Assembly: GCF_021298855.1 (NCBI RefSeq)
Contig: NZ_JAJTHI010000022.1
Span: 142,272-206,271, forward strand
DNA length: 64,000 nucleotides
From: Gemmatimonas sp.
Lineage (GTDB): Bacteria; Gemmatimonadota; Gemmatimonadetes; Gemmatimonadales; Gemmatimonadaceae
Direction: 5' to 3'
Made by a program: the position numbers and the translations under genes. Below, piece by piece: positions 18,083 to 27,982 of this stretch (position 1 is its first letter; each line of letters begins with the position of its first letter). The notes beneath the pieces were generated by a model. It saw only the letters and a list, made by a program, of their open reading frames with translations, was not told the origin of the DNA and did not search any database.

Positions 18083-18568
18083 ATGTTCCAGGAACTGATC
18101 GCCCAGATGGCACGCGAAGTCGAGAAGCTCCAGTTCGAGCTGAACGTCACGCTGCCCGCGGAAATCCGCAAAGCCGTCGAACTCGGCGACCTCAAGGAAA
18201 ACAGCGAGTACAAGGCGGCGCTGGAGCGGCAGCAGTTCGTGCAGGCGCGACTGGGGCAGCTCACGCAGCGCGTAACCAAGCTGGCCAACATCGACATCAC
18301 GCAGATTCCCGCCGACAAGGTGGGGCTCGGGTCGAAGGTGGTCGTGACCGACGAAGTCACGACGCAGCTGGAGACGTACGAGCTCGTCTTCGGTGATGCC
18401 GGCGAGCTGCATGACGGCCATGTGACCATGGGCTCTCCCATCGGCCGCGCGCTGCAGGGCAAGGCCGTTGGCGATGTGTGCATTCTCAAGCTGCCGACCA
18501 AGGTGCGACGGCTGCTCATTGTCGAGCTGTACACGATTCACGATCGCAACGCCGACGATCTCGTCTGA
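18083..18568 (+). CDS. greA: transcription elongation factor GreA
   Basis: A 161-residue protein, the usual family length. The N-terminal coiled coil ends in the GreA signature DLKENSEY, whose acidic tip reaches the RNA polymerase active site and triggers cleavage of backtracked RNA. The C-terminal FKBP-like domain carries GSPIGRALQGKAVGD. A terminator-like hairpin sits just upstream. The next gene begins 23 bp downstream on the same strand. Confidence 0.92.
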   Translation: MFQELIAQMAREVEKLQFELNVTLPAEIRKAVELGDLKENSEYKAALERQQFVQARLGQLTQRVTKLANIDITQIPADKVGLGSKVVVTDEVTTQLETYELVFGDAGELHDGHVTMGSPIGRALQGKAVGDVCILKLPTKVRRLLIVELYTIHDRNADDLV

Positions 18569-18591
18569 TTACCGCCCCGACCGGAGCACTC

Positions 18592-19572
18592 ATGTGGCAG
18601 GCCGTCTACGACACGCGCGGTGACGCCCCGCACACGCGCATCCGCTGTGTGGAGCGCGATACCCCAGCACCCGGGGCCGGTGAGGTGCTGCTGGAAATGC
18701 TCGCGGCACCCATCAACCCGTCCGATGTCCTCACCATCACCGGACAGTACGGCGCACTGCCGCCGCTGCCGGCCGTGGGCGGGAACGAGGGGGTCGCGCG
18801 CGTCGCGCAACGGGGCGCCGATGTCCGGCGACTGGCCGTGGGTGACCTGGTCCTCATGCCGGTGGGCGCCGGCACCTGGAGCTCGCATGCGGTCGCCCGG
18901 GCCGACACGCTGCTGCCACTCCCCGCCGGCGGTGATCCGCTCCAGTTGGCCATGCTCACGGTCAACCCGCCCACCGCGTCGCTCCTGCTGTCGGAATTCG
19001 GCACGCTCGCTCCCGGGGACTGGGTCGTGCAGAACGCGGCCAACAGCGCCGTGGGGGAGTATCTCATCCAGCTGGCGCGTGCGCGCGGCATTCGCACCGT
19101 GAATGTCGTGCGCCGCGACGCCATGGTGCCCGTGCTGGAAGCGCTCGGTGGCGATGTCGTGCTGGTTGACGGCCCCGATCTGCCAGAGCGCGTGGCGGCC
19201 GCGACCCAGGGAGCGAAGGTGCGCCTTGCCTTCGATGCCGTGGGGGGCACTGCCACCGATCGGCTGGCTCGGTCGGTGGCCATTGGCGGCACCGTGGTGA
19301 ATTACGGCGCCATGAGTGGCGAGGCCTGCAAGGTGGCCCCCGGGTCGTTCGTCTTTCGCGATGTCACCCTGCGCGGATTCTGGCTGGCGTTCTGGTTCCG
19401 GCATGCCACGGGCGAGCAGCAGCGTGCCCTGTACGGGGAGCTCGCGCAACGGGTCGCTGCAGGGACGCTGGCCGCGCGCGTGGATCGCACCTTCCCGCTG
19501 GCGCAGATACAGGATGCCGTGGCGTATGCGGCCGCCGGCGGGCGCAACGGCAAGGTGCTGCTCGTTCCCTGA
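18592..19572 (+). CDS. MDR-family enoyl reductase / quinone oxidoreductase-like protein
   Basis: A 326-residue medium-chain dehydrogenase/reductase. The GroES-like N-terminal domain includes INPSDVLTITGQYG and the central AVGGNEGVA. The Rossmann domain has QNAANSAVGEYLIQLAR and FDAVGG. It lacks zinc ligands and most resembles MECR/ETR1-type NADPH 2-enoyl-thioester reductases, which act on acyl chains, though a quinone reductase role cannot be excluded. ATG 18592 begins the domain; the frame is open further upstream only because of greA overlap. It lies near fadI-fadJ, which would suit fatty-acid metabolism (inference). Confidence 0.8.
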   Translation: MWQAVYDTRGDAPHTRIRCVERDTPAPGAGEVLLEMLAAPINPSDVLTITGQYGALPPLPAVGGNEGVARVAQRGADVRRLAVGDLVLMPVGAGTWSSHAVARADTLLPLPAGGDPLQLAMLTVNPPTASLLLSEFGTLAPGDWVVQNAANSAVGEYLIQLARARGIRTVNVVRRDAMVPVLEALGGDVVLVDGPDLPERVAAATQGAKVRLAFDAVGGTATDRLARSVAIGGTVVNYGAMSGEACKVAPGSFVFRDVTLRGFWLAFWFRHATGEQQRALYGELAQRVAAGTLAARVDRTFPLAQIQDAVAYAAAGGRNGKVLLVP

Positions 19573-19577
19573 GTCAG

Positions 19578-21248
19578 CTACACGGCATCCACCGCAAACA
19601 GCCGCGTCACCTCGGCGTCGTACGCTGCCAGCGCGGCCGCCGTGGTGGTCGCACTCCACTGGAGCGCTGAGGCCATGTGCGGCGCAATGCATCGTGCCGC
19701 CGCGCGACCGTGATCGCGCGTTTCGAAGGCGATGTGCGTACGACGCACCAGGACATCCGCGAGCGTGCACGCCAACTCGTGTTCCACCGCGTGCCGTACT
19801 TCGGCCAGCACGTACGGCAGCTGCTCCACAATGCGTGTGCCAAGCCGCTCGTCGGCTTCCGCGTACTGCCAGACCCGCCGCCAGTGGGCGCCGTACGACT
19901 GCGCCAGCTGCTCGCCCACGGCGGCGTCTCGCGTCGTGGCGCGTGCTTCGGCCAGGAGGGGTTCGCGGTGCGGGAACGCGCCGCCGGGCAGTGGGGTGCT
20001 GGTACTGTCCTGCGGGGGACGACGCGACACGAGTGCGGCGCCGGTGGCCGCCGCCCCGCGGGTGGCATGGGTGAGGACATCGGCGGCCATGGCCCGGTAG
20101 GTCGTGAGCTTGCCCCCGGTCACACTGACCAGACCGTCCGCACGGTGTACCACGGCATGCTCGCGTGATGCCGATCCCGCGTTGCCGGCGCCGGCCCGCG
20201 CCGCGGCCAGGGGGCGAATACCGCACCACGCGCTAATCACATCGTCGCGTGACAGGCGGGCGTCGCCAAACTGCCCGTTGACGCTCTGGAGCAGGTAGGT
20301 GATCTCGGCTTCCGTGGCGCGAATCTCGTCGGGGCCGCTGCGCGCAGCTCGCTCGGTGGTGCCAATGATGGTGTGCGCCCCCGCCGGGAGCACGAACATG
20401 ACGCGCCCGTCGAGCGGCGAGACCATCGTCACCGCATCGTGGTTCCCCACGCGGTTCCGCGGTACGGCAATGTGCGAGCCTGCAGAACCGAGCAGTTGCG
20501 TGCCCTGACTCTCACCGGTGAGGGCCGCCGTGGCATCGCTCCACGGCCCGGTGGCGTTGACCACCACCCGCGCCTGCACCACCAGTTGCTGATCACCGAG
20601 CCGGTCGTGCACGAGCACGCCGGTGAGCCGGCCGCTGCTGCGCACGCCCCCTACCACGGCCGCATGGTTCACGATCACCGCCCCGGCGTCGCGGGCGGCC
20701 AGGGCCGTGGCCAGCGTGAGGCGCGTGTCATTGGTTGCCGCGTCCCAGTACCGGGCCCCGCCCTGGAGCCCGTGCGTGGCGAGGGCGGGCTCCTGGGCAT
20801 GCACCTCGGCTGCCGAGAGTCCCTGGTGCGGGTGCACATTGCGAAAGAGCGACAGGGCATCGTACAGCGCCAGTCCGGCGCGCACCTTCCAGAGCGGCAC
20901 TCGCGCCCCGCGGTAGACGGGCCACGTGAAGGCCAGCGGGCGCACCAGATGCGGCGCGAGCTGCAGGAGCAGCCGGCGTTCGCGGCTCGACTCGAAAACG
21001 AGCCCGAGATGTCCGTGCTCGAGGTAGCGCACCCCACCGTGCACCAGCCGCGAGGAGCGACTGGAGGTGCCGGCGGCAAAATCGTCACGCTCGAGCAGCG
21101 CGGTGCGGTAACCGGCAAGCGCCGCCTCGCGTGCCACGCCGGCGCCCGTAATGCCGCCGCCGATCACGACCAGATCGAAGGGCTCGCCGGCAAGCGCGGC
21201 CCAAACCGCGGGGCGGTGCGGTGGCGGTGGCGGTGCGCTGCTCCCCAT
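19578..21248 (-). CDS. glpD: glycerol-3-phosphate dehydrogenase (FAD-dependent)
   Basis: A 556-residue flavoprotein. The FAD-binding dinucleotide fold VVIGGGITGAG (Gly30-Gly35 region) is followed by SSRLVHGGVRYLEHGHLGLV, diagnostic of GlpD. IIGTTE and VSVTGGKLTTYR occur later, and a C-terminal helical DAO_C domain ends the protein. It oxidises glycerol 3-phosphate to dihydroxyacetone phosphate, passing electrons to the quinone pool at the inner membrane. It is convergent with the reductase gene 5 bp away and divergent from fadI across a 77-bp gap. No glpF/glpK is in the window. Confidence 0.92.
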   Translation of the reverse strand: MGSSAPPPPPHRPAVWAALAGEPFDLVVIGGGITGAGVAREAALAGYRTALLERDDFAAGTSSRSSRLVHGGVRYLEHGHLGLVFESSRERRLLLQLAPHLVRPLAFTWPVYRGARVPLWKVRAGLALYDALSLFRNVHPHQGLSAAEVHAQEPALATHGLQGGARYWDAATNDTRLTLATALAARDAGAVIVNHAAVVGGVRSSGRLTGVLVHDRLGDQQLVVQARVVVNATGPWSDATAALTGESQGTQLLGSAGSHIAVPRNRVGNHDAVTMVSPLDGRVMFVLPAGAHTIIGTTERAARSGPDEIRATEAEITYLLQSVNGQFGDARLSRDDVISAWCGIRPLAAARAGAGNAGSASREHAVVHRADGLVSVTGGKLTTYRAMAADVLTHATRGAAATGAALVSRRPPQDSTSTPLPGGAFPHREPLLAEARATTRDAAVGEQLAQSYGAHWRRVWQYAEADERLGTRIVEQLPYVLAEVRHAVEHELACTLADVLVRRTHIAFETRDHGRAAARCIAPHMASALQWSATTTAAALAAYDAEVTRLFAVDAV

Positions 21249-21325
21249 GCCGCATCATCGCGAACGGACCGGCACCCGGCAAGCGGAGGCCGTCGGCCCT
21301 GCGGCCCACTGGTTATGTTTGCCCC

Positions 21326-22621
21326 ATGCCCACCTTCGGTAACGGCCGACGCATCGCCATCATTGCCGGCGTCCGCACGCCGTTTGCGCGCTCCGGCACG
21401 GCGCTCAAGGACCTCACGGCCATCGACCTCGGTCGCGCCGCCGTCGGAGAGCTGGTGCAGCGCACCAGCCTCGACGCCAGTACGGTGGACCTGCTGGTGT
21501 ACGGGACGGTCATCCCGTCGGTCATCGCCCCCAACATTGCGCGCGAACTGGCGCTCATGCCGCACTTCCCGCGTACCGTGCAGGCCTACACCGTGGGACG
21601 CGCCTGCGCGTCGTCCAATCAGGCCATCACCGACGCGGCCGACCAGATCGCGCTGGGGCACGCCCACGTGGCCATCGCCGGCGGAAGCGAGAGTCTCACG
21701 CAGGTCCCCATTCTGCATTCCCGCGGCATGAGCGACATCCTCGTGGCCGCGTCGAAGGCCAGGAGCATGCGCCAGCGCGTGGCCACGCTCGCGCGCGTGC
21801 GACCGGGCGACTTCGTGCCGATCACGCCGGCCATTGCGGAGCCCAGCACCGGCGAGACCATGGGGCAGAGCGCCGACAAGATGGCCAAACTGAATGGCAT
21901 CAGTCGCGAGGCCCAGGATCGGTTTGCGCTGCGCTCGCATGAACTGGCGGCGCGCGGTCTCGACGACGGCCGGCTTGCGGCCGAGATCGTGCCCCTGCCC
22001 GTGCCTCCCGCCTACGACACCATGCTCGCCACCGACAACGGCGTGCGGCGCGACAGCAGCTACGAGCAGCTGGCGCAGCTCAAGCCCGTGTTCGATCGGC
22101 AGTACGGCACCGTCACGGCGGGTAATGCGTCGCCGCTCACCGACGGCGCGAGTGCCGTGCTCCTCATGAGTGAGGAGCGGGCGCGGAGTCTGGGCTACAC
22201 CCCGTTGGCATTCATTCGGTCGTACGCCTACGCGGCCGTCGATCCAGGGGAGCAGCTGCTGCAGGCACCAGTGCTGGCCGCGCCCCTCGCGCTCCAGCGC
22301 GCCGGCCTGTCGCTGGCCGACATCGATCTCGTGGAAATGCACGAAGCCTTCGCGGCGCAGGTGCTCAGCAACCTGCAGGGGCTCGCCTCCAGCACGTGGG
22401 CGGCCCGCGCCGGACTGGGGGCGCCCGTGGGTGAGGTGAACCCCGACCGGCTCAATGTCATGGGTGGCTCGCTCTCCATTGGCCACCCCTTTGGCGCGAC
22501 CGGCGCGCGCGTGCTCACCACGCTGTGCAACGAGCTGCAGCGGCGCGGCGGGCAGTTCGGTCTGCTGACCGTGTGCGCCGCCGGCGGACTCGGCCACGCC
22601 ATGATCGTGGAGCGCGTGTGA
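21326..22621 (+). CDS. fadI: acetyl-CoA acyltransferase (thiolase)
   Basis: A 431-residue thiolase of the FadI subtype length. The acylated Cys is in VGRACASSN (Cys94), followed by the base motifs HEAFAAQ and GHPFGATGAR, and CAAGGLGHA with the second catalytic Cys. It performs the last step of beta-oxidation, cleaving 3-ketoacyl-CoA. The stop and the next start overlap by one base (TGATG), so the two subunits are translationally coupled, as in fadIJ operons. ATG 21326 starts the conserved domain. Confidence 0.92.
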   Translation: MPTFGNGRRIAIIAGVRTPFARSGTALKDLTAIDLGRAAVGELVQRTSLDASTVDLLVYGTVIPSVIAPNIARELALMPHFPRTVQAYTVGRACASSNQAITDAADQIALGHAHVAIAGGSESLTQVPILHSRGMSDILVAASKARSMRQRVATLARVRPGDFVPITPAIAEPSTGETMGQSADKMAKLNGISREAQDRFALRSHELAARGLDDGRLAAEIVPLPVPPAYDTMLATDNGVRRDSSYEQLAQLKPVFDRQYGTVTAGNASPLTDGASAVLLMSEERARSLGYTPLAFIRSYAYAAVDPGEQLLQAPVLAAPLALQRAGLSLADIDLVEMHEAFAAQVLSNLQGLASSTWAARAGLGAPVGEVNPDRLNVMGGSLSIGHPFGATGARVLTTLCNELQRRGGQFGLLTVCAAGGLGHAMIVERV

Positions 22622-24804
22622 TGACGGAGGCGCAGCGCAGGGAAGGTGCTGACGGTCTCGTGGCCGACGCGGCGACCGGAGTGACGTGTACGGTGGAGCA
22701 GGGCGTGGCCGTGATCTGCTACGACCAGCCGGGTTCGCCGGTGAATACGCTCAACTCCCGGGTCGCGCCGGTGTTCGATGGTCTCTTCCGTCGCATCGAG
22801 CAGGACGAGGCGATCGTCGGGGCCGTGCTGCTGAGCGGGAAGCCCGACAGCTGGATTGCCGGTGCCGATATCGACGAGCTCACGCGCATTGACACGGCAG
22901 CGCAGGCCGAGGGGCTCTCGCGCGCCGGACAGGCGGTGCTCGATCGACTGGCGGCCATGCGCAAGCCGGTGGTGGCGGCGGTGCATGGCGCGGCGCTGGG
23001 CGGCGGGCTGGAAGTGGCGCTGGCCTGTCGGCATCGTGTGGCCACGGACCATGCCAAGACGGTCCTCGCCCTCCCTGAGGTGCAGCTGGGGCTCATTCCC
23101 GGCGCCGGCGGCACCCAGCGCCTGCCGCGTACGGTGGGGCTGCAGGCCGCGCTCGACATGATTCTCACCGGGCGCAACATCAGGGCGCGCAAGGCGTGGC
23201 AGATGGGGCTGGTGCACGAGTTGGTGCATCCCGCCATCCTGCGCGAGGTGGCGCTCCGTCGCGTGCACGATCTGGCCGGAGGGCGTCCCACGCCGACGCG
23301 CCGTCGCGCCAGCGGCGCTGCGGTGGTGCTGCTCGAAGACAACGCGCTGGGGCGCACGCTCGTGTTCCGCAAGGCCCGCGAAGGGGTGATGGGCAAGACG
23401 CGGGGGAAATACCCCGCGCCACTTGCCGCCATCGACGTGATCCAGCAGGGGTACGCGGAAGGCATGGAGGCCGGGCTGCGGGAAGAGGCGCGCCGGTTCG
23501 GGGAGCTTGCCATGTCACCGGTGTGCCGACAGCTCACGTATCTCTTCTTCGCCACCACGGCGCTCAAGAAGGACAGCGGACTGCCCGCTGGCGTGGAGGC
23601 AACGCCCGCCGCGGTGCGCAAGGTGGGGGTGCTCGGGGCCGGCTTCATGGGCGCCGGCATTGCCGGCGTGGCCGTGCAGGCGGGCACCCAGGTGCGGCTC
23701 AAGGATGCCTCGGTGGAGCGCCTGGCTACGGGTTGGCGTGCGGTGCGCGACGTGCTGCGCGAGCGGCTGCGCAAGAAGCAGCTGACCCGCGCGCAGTTCG
23801 ACGACACGCTGGCGCTGGTCGGCAGCACCACCGATTACCGTGGCTTTGCCAACGCCGACCTCGTGATCGAGGCGGTGTTCGAAGATCTCGCGGTGAAGCA
23901 TCAGGTGCTGCGCGAAACGCAGGCGGCGGCGCCCCGCGCCATCTTCGCCTCGAACACCAGCACGATTCCCATTCGGGACATCGCCGAGGCGGCGGCGCGC
24001 CCTGATCGGGTGGTGGGCATGCACTTCTTCTCGCCGGTGCACAAGATGCCGCTGCTGGAAGTGATCGTGACGCCACGCACGAGTGCCGCCACCACCGCCA
24101 CCGCCGTGCACTACGGCCGACAGCTGGGCAAGACGGTCATCGTGGTGCAGGATGGCGCCGGCTTCTACGTCAATCGCATCCTCGCGCCCTATCTCAACGA
24201 AGCGGGACGCCTGCTGGACGAGGGCGCGCGCATCGAGGAGCTCGACGCGGCGCTGGTGGACTTCGGTTTCCCGGTCGGACCCATCACGCTGCTCGATGAA
24301 GTGGGGCTCGACATTGCCGGCAAGTCGGGGCCGATCATGGTGGCGGCGTACGGCGATCGCATGCTGCCGTCGGAGACGCTGCGACGCGTCGTGGAAAGCG
24401 GTCGGCTGGGACGCAAGGCACGGCACGGCTTCTATCGGTACGACGAGCACGGCAAGCGCGACGGCGTGGACGAGAGTGTCTACGCTCTCACGCCTGCCGG
24501 CGCGTCGCGGCAGGCAATGGGAGGCAGCGAGATGCAGACGCGCTGCGTCCTCCCCCTGCTCAACGAGGCGGTGCGCTGTCTGCAGCACGGCATCATCCGC
24601 AGCGCGCGCGACGGCGACATCGGTGCCGTGTTCGGCATTGGCTTTCCGCCCTTCCTCGGCGGTCCGTTCCGCTACCTGGACACGTTGGGTCTTCCCGCCG
24701 TGGTGGCGCAGCTCGACACGCTCAACGCCCGCTTCCCAGGCCGCTTCGAACCGGCGGCCCTGCTCCGGGAAATGGCGGCGAGCGGGCGCCGCTTCCACCC
24801 CTGA
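22621..24804 (+). CDS. fadJ: fatty acid oxidation complex alpha subunit FadJ-type
   Basis: A 727-residue bifunctional enzyme. The N-terminal crotonase domain has oxyanion and catalytic motifs HGAALGGGLEVALACRH and LPEVQLGLIPGAGGTQRLP. An NAD-binding domain (GVLGAGFMGAGIAGV, near residue 340) and the 3-hydroxyacyl-CoA dehydrogenase C-terminal domains with GMHFFSPVHKMPLLEV follow. It hydrates enoyl-CoA and oxidises the 3-hydroxyacyl-CoA for the thiolase encoded immediately upstream. Length fits the family. The ATG overlaps the fadI stop. Confidence 0.93.
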   Translation: MTEAQRREGADGLVADAATGVTCTVEQGVAVICYDQPGSPVNTLNSRVAPVFDGLFRRIEQDEAIVGAVLLSGKPDSWIAGADIDELTRIDTAAQAEGLSRAGQAVLDRLAAMRKPVVAAVHGAALGGGLEVALACRHRVATDHAKTVLALPEVQLGLIPGAGGTQRLPRTVGLQAALDMILTGRNIRARKAWQMGLVHELVHPAILREVALRRVHDLAGGRPTPTRRRASGAAVVLLEDNALGRTLVFRKAREGVMGKTRGKYPAPLAAIDVIQQGYAEGMEAGLREEARRFGELAMSPVCRQLTYLFFATTALKKDSGLPAGVEATPAAVRKVGVLGAGFMGAGIAGVAVQAGTQVRLKDASVERLATGWRAVRDVLRERLRKKQLTRAQFDDTLALVGSTTDYRGFANADLVIEAVFEDLAVKHQVLRETQAAAPRAIFASNTSTIPIRDIAEAAARPDRVVGMHFFSPVHKMPLLEVIVTPRTSAATTATAVHYGRQLGKTVIVVQDGAGFYVNRILAPYLNEAGRLLDEGARIEELDAALVDFGFPVGPITLLDEVGLDIAGKSGPIMVAAYGDRMLPSETLRRVVESGRLGRKARHGFYRYDEHGKRDGVDESVYALTPAGASRQAMGGSEMQTRCVLPLLNEAVRCLQHGIIRSARDGDIGAVFGIGFPPFLGGPFRYLDTLGLPAVVAQLDTLNARFPGRFEPAALLREMAASGRRFHP

Positions 24805-24814
24805 TCCCCTGACC

Positions 24815-25351
24815 ATGTCGACACCCGCCCTGCATCCACGCATTCACGAGGTGATCACCGCGCTGGAGGATGCCCAACGCGAGACCGAGGCCCTGCTGGC
24901 CACGCTCACCGCCGCGGATGAAGCGCGCCGGTTGGGTGACGGCTGGACGGTGGCGCAAGTGCTCGAGCACATGGCCATCGTGGAAAGCGGCGCCGGACGC
25001 GTGGTGGGTACCATCGCCAAGCAGGTGGCCGACCAGCCCGAATCGAGCGACGAGCCGGTCGCACCGTCGGTACTGCGTTTCAAGGTGGCCGACCCGACCG
25101 TGCGCAAGGTGGCCGCCCCGGAGATGGTACAACCGGTCCAGGGAACGCCGATGGCTGAATCGGCTGAACAGATGCGCGCGGCGCGCGCGCGACTCATTGC
25201 GGCGTTCGCCGCCGCGTCGGGACGCGCCCTCGGACAGGCGCACTTTCCGCACCCGCGGTTCGGGCCACTCGATGGCTACCAGTGGGGACACCTCGCCGCA
25301 CAGCATCAGCTTCGCCATCTGGTGCAGATCCGCACCATCCTCGCCTCCTGA
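24815..25351 (+). CDS. DinB-superfamily protein
   Basis: A 178-residue four-helix-bundle protein. The three metal-site histidines of DinB/YfiT proteins are visible in QVLEHMAIVE and in WGHLAAQHQLRHLVQI near the C-terminus. DinB-like proteins are often metal-dependent thiol S-transferases, but the substrate is usually unknown. ATG 24815 follows fadJ by 10 bp, and the peptidase gene starts 3 bp after its stop, so it is probably in the same transcript. Function beyond the fold is not supported. Confidence 0.75.
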   Translation: MSTPALHPRIHEVITALEDAQRETEALLATLTAADEARRLGDGWTVAQVLEHMAIVESGAGRVVGTIAKQVADQPESSDEPVAPSVLRFKVADPTVRKVAAPEMVQPVQGTPMAESAEQMRAARARLIAAFAAASGRALGQAHFPHPRFGPLDGYQWGHLAAQHQLRHLVQIRTILAS

Positions 25352-25354
25352 CTC

Positions 25355-27043
25355 ATGTCGCCGCCAATGCCACGCCTCGCGTGCTCCCGTGTCGCCGCGC
25401 TTCCGGGGGCGGTGCTCGCCGCCATCGTTCTGGCGGGATGCGCCGCGGCCCCCGGCACCGCGCAGCCCGCCGCGTCCGCTCTCGCACTGCCGCGCACGCG
25501 CGCCGAACGCACCGACTATCGCGAGACGTCGTCGTACGCCGACGTCATGAGCTTCCTCGACTCGCTGCGCGCGCTGGGCGCGCCCATCAGCGTCAGCGAG
25601 CTGGCGCGCTCCCCCATGGGCAAGGCGGTGCCCCTCGTGGTGGCCTCGCGCCCGGTCGTGCGCACGCCGGCCGAGGCCCGGCGGCTGGGGCGGCCGGTGG
25701 TGTACGTACAGGCCAACATCCATGCCGGTGAGGTGGAAGGCAAGGAGGCCGTGCTGGCGCTGCTGCGCGACTGGTCTTTCGGGGCCCGCCCCAACGTGCT
25801 CGACTCGCTGGTGCTGGTGGTGGTCCCCATCTACAACAGCGACGGCAACGACAAGCTGGCGCCGCAGGCGCGCAACCGCGGGGCGCAGAACGGTCCCGAG
25901 ATGATCGGGGAGCGGCCGAACGGCGCGGGGCTCGATCTCAATCGCGATTACGTGAAGGCCGAGGCTCCCGAGACGGTGGGCGCACTGGCGGCGTTTGCCG
26001 CCTGGACGCCTGACGTGTTCATGGATCTGCACACCACCAATGGCAGCTACCATGGGTACGCGCTGACCTATTCGCCGTCGCTGCATCCGGCGGCGCCGCT
26101 GGCCCCCTTCACCGCCGACACGCTGCTTCCGGAGATTCGGCGCCGCATGAAGGCGAAGCACGGCTTCGAGGTCTTTCCCTACGGCAACTTCACCGGGGCC
26201 AATGGGCGCGAGAGCCTCGCGGCCGACCTCAAGTCGGGGTGGGCCACCTACGAGCACAAGCAGCGCTACGGAACCAACTACGTGGGACTGCGCGGTGCCG
26301 TGAGCATTCTCAGTGAGGCCTACTCGCATGATCCGTTCGCGCGCCGCGTGGCGAGCACGCGGGCGTTCGTGCAGGAGATCCTGAGTTACGTGGCGGAAGA
26401 CCGGCCGCGCATCCTGCGCCGGGTGGCGGCCGGGGTGGCGGCGGCCACCTTCACCGGTGCCCGGCGCGCCGATATTCCCATTCGCGGCCGCTTCACGAGC
26501 CGGCCGGATACCCAACCCGTGCTGGTCGAGCGCCTCGACCGCGTAGCCGATACGACCCAGCTGACCGAGCCGGGGGTGCCGCGCGGCCTCCGGCGGTCGG
26601 GGGTGATCACGGCGCAGCGCATGCCGGTCATCGACCGCTTCGAGGCCACCCTGACGCGCACCCCGTCGCCGTACGGCTACGCCATCGAAGGCGACTGGCC
26701 GCGCGCGCGGGAACTGCTTGCGGCGCACGGCGTGGCCTTCCGCCCCCTCGCCGCTCCGGCCTCCGTGACGCTGCGGGAGTTCGTCGTGGACTCGGTGGTG
26801 GCCAGCGGACGCCCGTTCCAGGGGCACCGGGAAATGTCCGTGCAGGGCCGGTGGCGTGACGCAACCCGCACGCTCGCGGCCGGCACCGTCATCGTGGCTG
26901 CCGGGACGCCACAGGATCTGGTGGCCTTGCTGCTGCTCGACCCGGAGAGCGACGACGGCCTGCTCACGTGGAACGTGTTCGACACCGCGCTTGCCAAGGG
27001 CGCGGTGGCACCAGTCGTGCGCCTGACGGCGCCCATCCGCTAA
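25355..27043 (+). CDS. M14 family zinc carboxypeptidase, lipoprotein
   Basis: A 562-residue protein with a lipobox (VLAGC), then an M14 domain. NIHAGEVEGKE gives the HxxE zinc ligands, DLNRDYVK follows the substrate pocket, and MDLHTTNGSYHG contains the third His ligand. It would be a periplasm-facing or outer-membrane-anchored metallocarboxypeptidase. A long C-terminal region (about residues 380-562) is predicted beta-rich and not recognised. It starts 3 bp after the DinB-like gene. Confidence 0.85.
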   Translation: MSPPMPRLACSRVAALPGAVLAAIVLAGCAAAPGTAQPAASALALPRTRAERTDYRETSSYADVMSFLDSLRALGAPISVSELARSPMGKAVPLVVASRPVVRTPAEARRLGRPVVYVQANIHAGEVEGKEAVLALLRDWSFGARPNVLDSLVLVVVPIYNSDGNDKLAPQARNRGAQNGPEMIGERPNGAGLDLNRDYVKAEAPETVGALAAFAAWTPDVFMDLHTTNGSYHGYALTYSPSLHPAAPLAPFTADTLLPEIRRRMKAKHGFEVFPYGNFTGANGRESLAADLKSGWATYEHKQRYGTNYVGLRGAVSILSEAYSHDPFARRVASTRAFVQEILSYVAEDRPRILRRVAAGVAAATFTGARRADIPIRGRFTSRPDTQPVLVERLDRVADTTQLTEPGVPRGLRRSGVITAQRMPVIDRFEATLTRTPSPYGYAIEGDWPRARELLAAHGVAFRPLAAPASVTLREFVVDSVVASGRPFQGHREMSVQGRWRDATRTLAAGTVIVAAGTPQDLVALLLLDPESDDGLLTWNVFDTALAKGAVAPVVRLTAPIR

Positions 27044-27052
27044 TTTCCGGCC

Positions 27053-27982
27053 ATGCTCAGGACGTCCCTCCTCTATCTCTCGCGCCAGCAGCGCGTCTTC
27101 GACTTCGTCAAGAATGTCGGGTTCGCGCGCAAGATGGCGTCGCGCTTCGTGGCCGGCGAAACGATCAGCACCGCCGTCGAAGCGGTGGCGCAACTGAACG
27201 CCAAAGGCATTGCCGCGTCACTCGACCTGCTGGGCGAAAGCGTGCACAGCGAGGCGGAGGCGCGCGCGACGGGCCGGCACTACCTCGAAATCCTCGATCG
27301 CATTCACGAGCGCCAGCTCAATGCGAACGTGTCGGTCAAGCTCACCGCGCTCGGGCAGGACATCTCCGATGACCTCGGGGTCGAGGTGGTGCGGGAGGTG
27401 ATCGCGCGCGCGCGGCAGTACGACAGTTTCGTGCGACTCGACATGGAGTCCAGCGCCTACACCGATCGCACCCTCGATACGTTCGAGCAGCATCTGTTCC
27501 CCGGCTTCGAAAACCACGTGGGCATCGTACTGCAGAGCTCCCTCCGTCGCACGCTCGACGACGTGGCGCGCGCGAACCGCCTCTCCGCGCGCGTGCGCAT
27601 CTGCAAGGGCGCCTACCTCGAGCCGCCCGACGTGGCATTCCCGGACAAGGCTGACGTGGACAAGAACTACGTGGCCGCGATGCACACGCTGCTGACCGAG
27701 GGGCGCTACCCCGGCATCGCCACGCACGACGAGGCCATCATTGCCGAGGCGAAGCGGTTCGCGAAAGCGCAGGGCATCGCCCCCGACCGCTTCGAGTTCC
27801 AGATGCTTTACGGCGTGCGGCGTGACCTGCAGGAGCAGATCGTGAAGGAAGGGTACCGCATGCGCGTCTACGTGCCCTTCGGCAGCCAGTGGTATCCCTA
27901 TCTCATGCGCCGCCTCGCCGAACGTCCGGCCAACATTGCCTTCATGGCCGGCAACATCGTGAAGGAGTCGCTTGGCAGCTGA
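27053..27982 (+). CDS. proline dehydrogenase
   Basis: A 309-residue FAD TIM-barrel enzyme with VSVKLTALG, VRLDMESS, VRICKGAYLEPP and the C-terminal YVPFGSQWYPYLMRRLAERP, the flavin- and substrate-contact motifs of monofunctional bacterial PRODH. It oxidises proline to pyrroline-5-carboxylate at the membrane. The start is 9 bp after the peptidase gene, and its 3' end overlaps the next small gene by 11 bp. Pairing with a peptidase upstream fits amino-acid catabolism. The P5C dehydrogenase partner is not in the window. Confidence 0.92.
   Translation: MLRTSLLYLSRQQRVFDFVKNVGFARKMASRFVAGETISTAVEAVAQLNAKGIAASLDLLGESVHSEAEARATGRHYLEILDRIHERQLNANVSVKLTALGQDISDDLGVEVVREVIARARQYDSFVRLDMESSAYTDRTLDTFEQHLFPGFENHVGIVLQSSLRRTLDDVARANRLSARVRICKGAYLEPPDVAFPDKADVDKNYVAAMHTLLTEGRYPGIATHDEAIIAEAKRFAKAQGIAPDRFEFQMLYGVRRDLQEQIVKEGYRMRVYVPFGSQWYPYLMRRLAERPANIAFMAGNIVKESLGS

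Noticed and set aside
24722..27193. 823-codon antisense frame over DinB-like and M14 genes
   Set aside because: Low-complexity Arg/His/Gly-rich translation with no domain; the plus-strand genes have clear active-site motifs.
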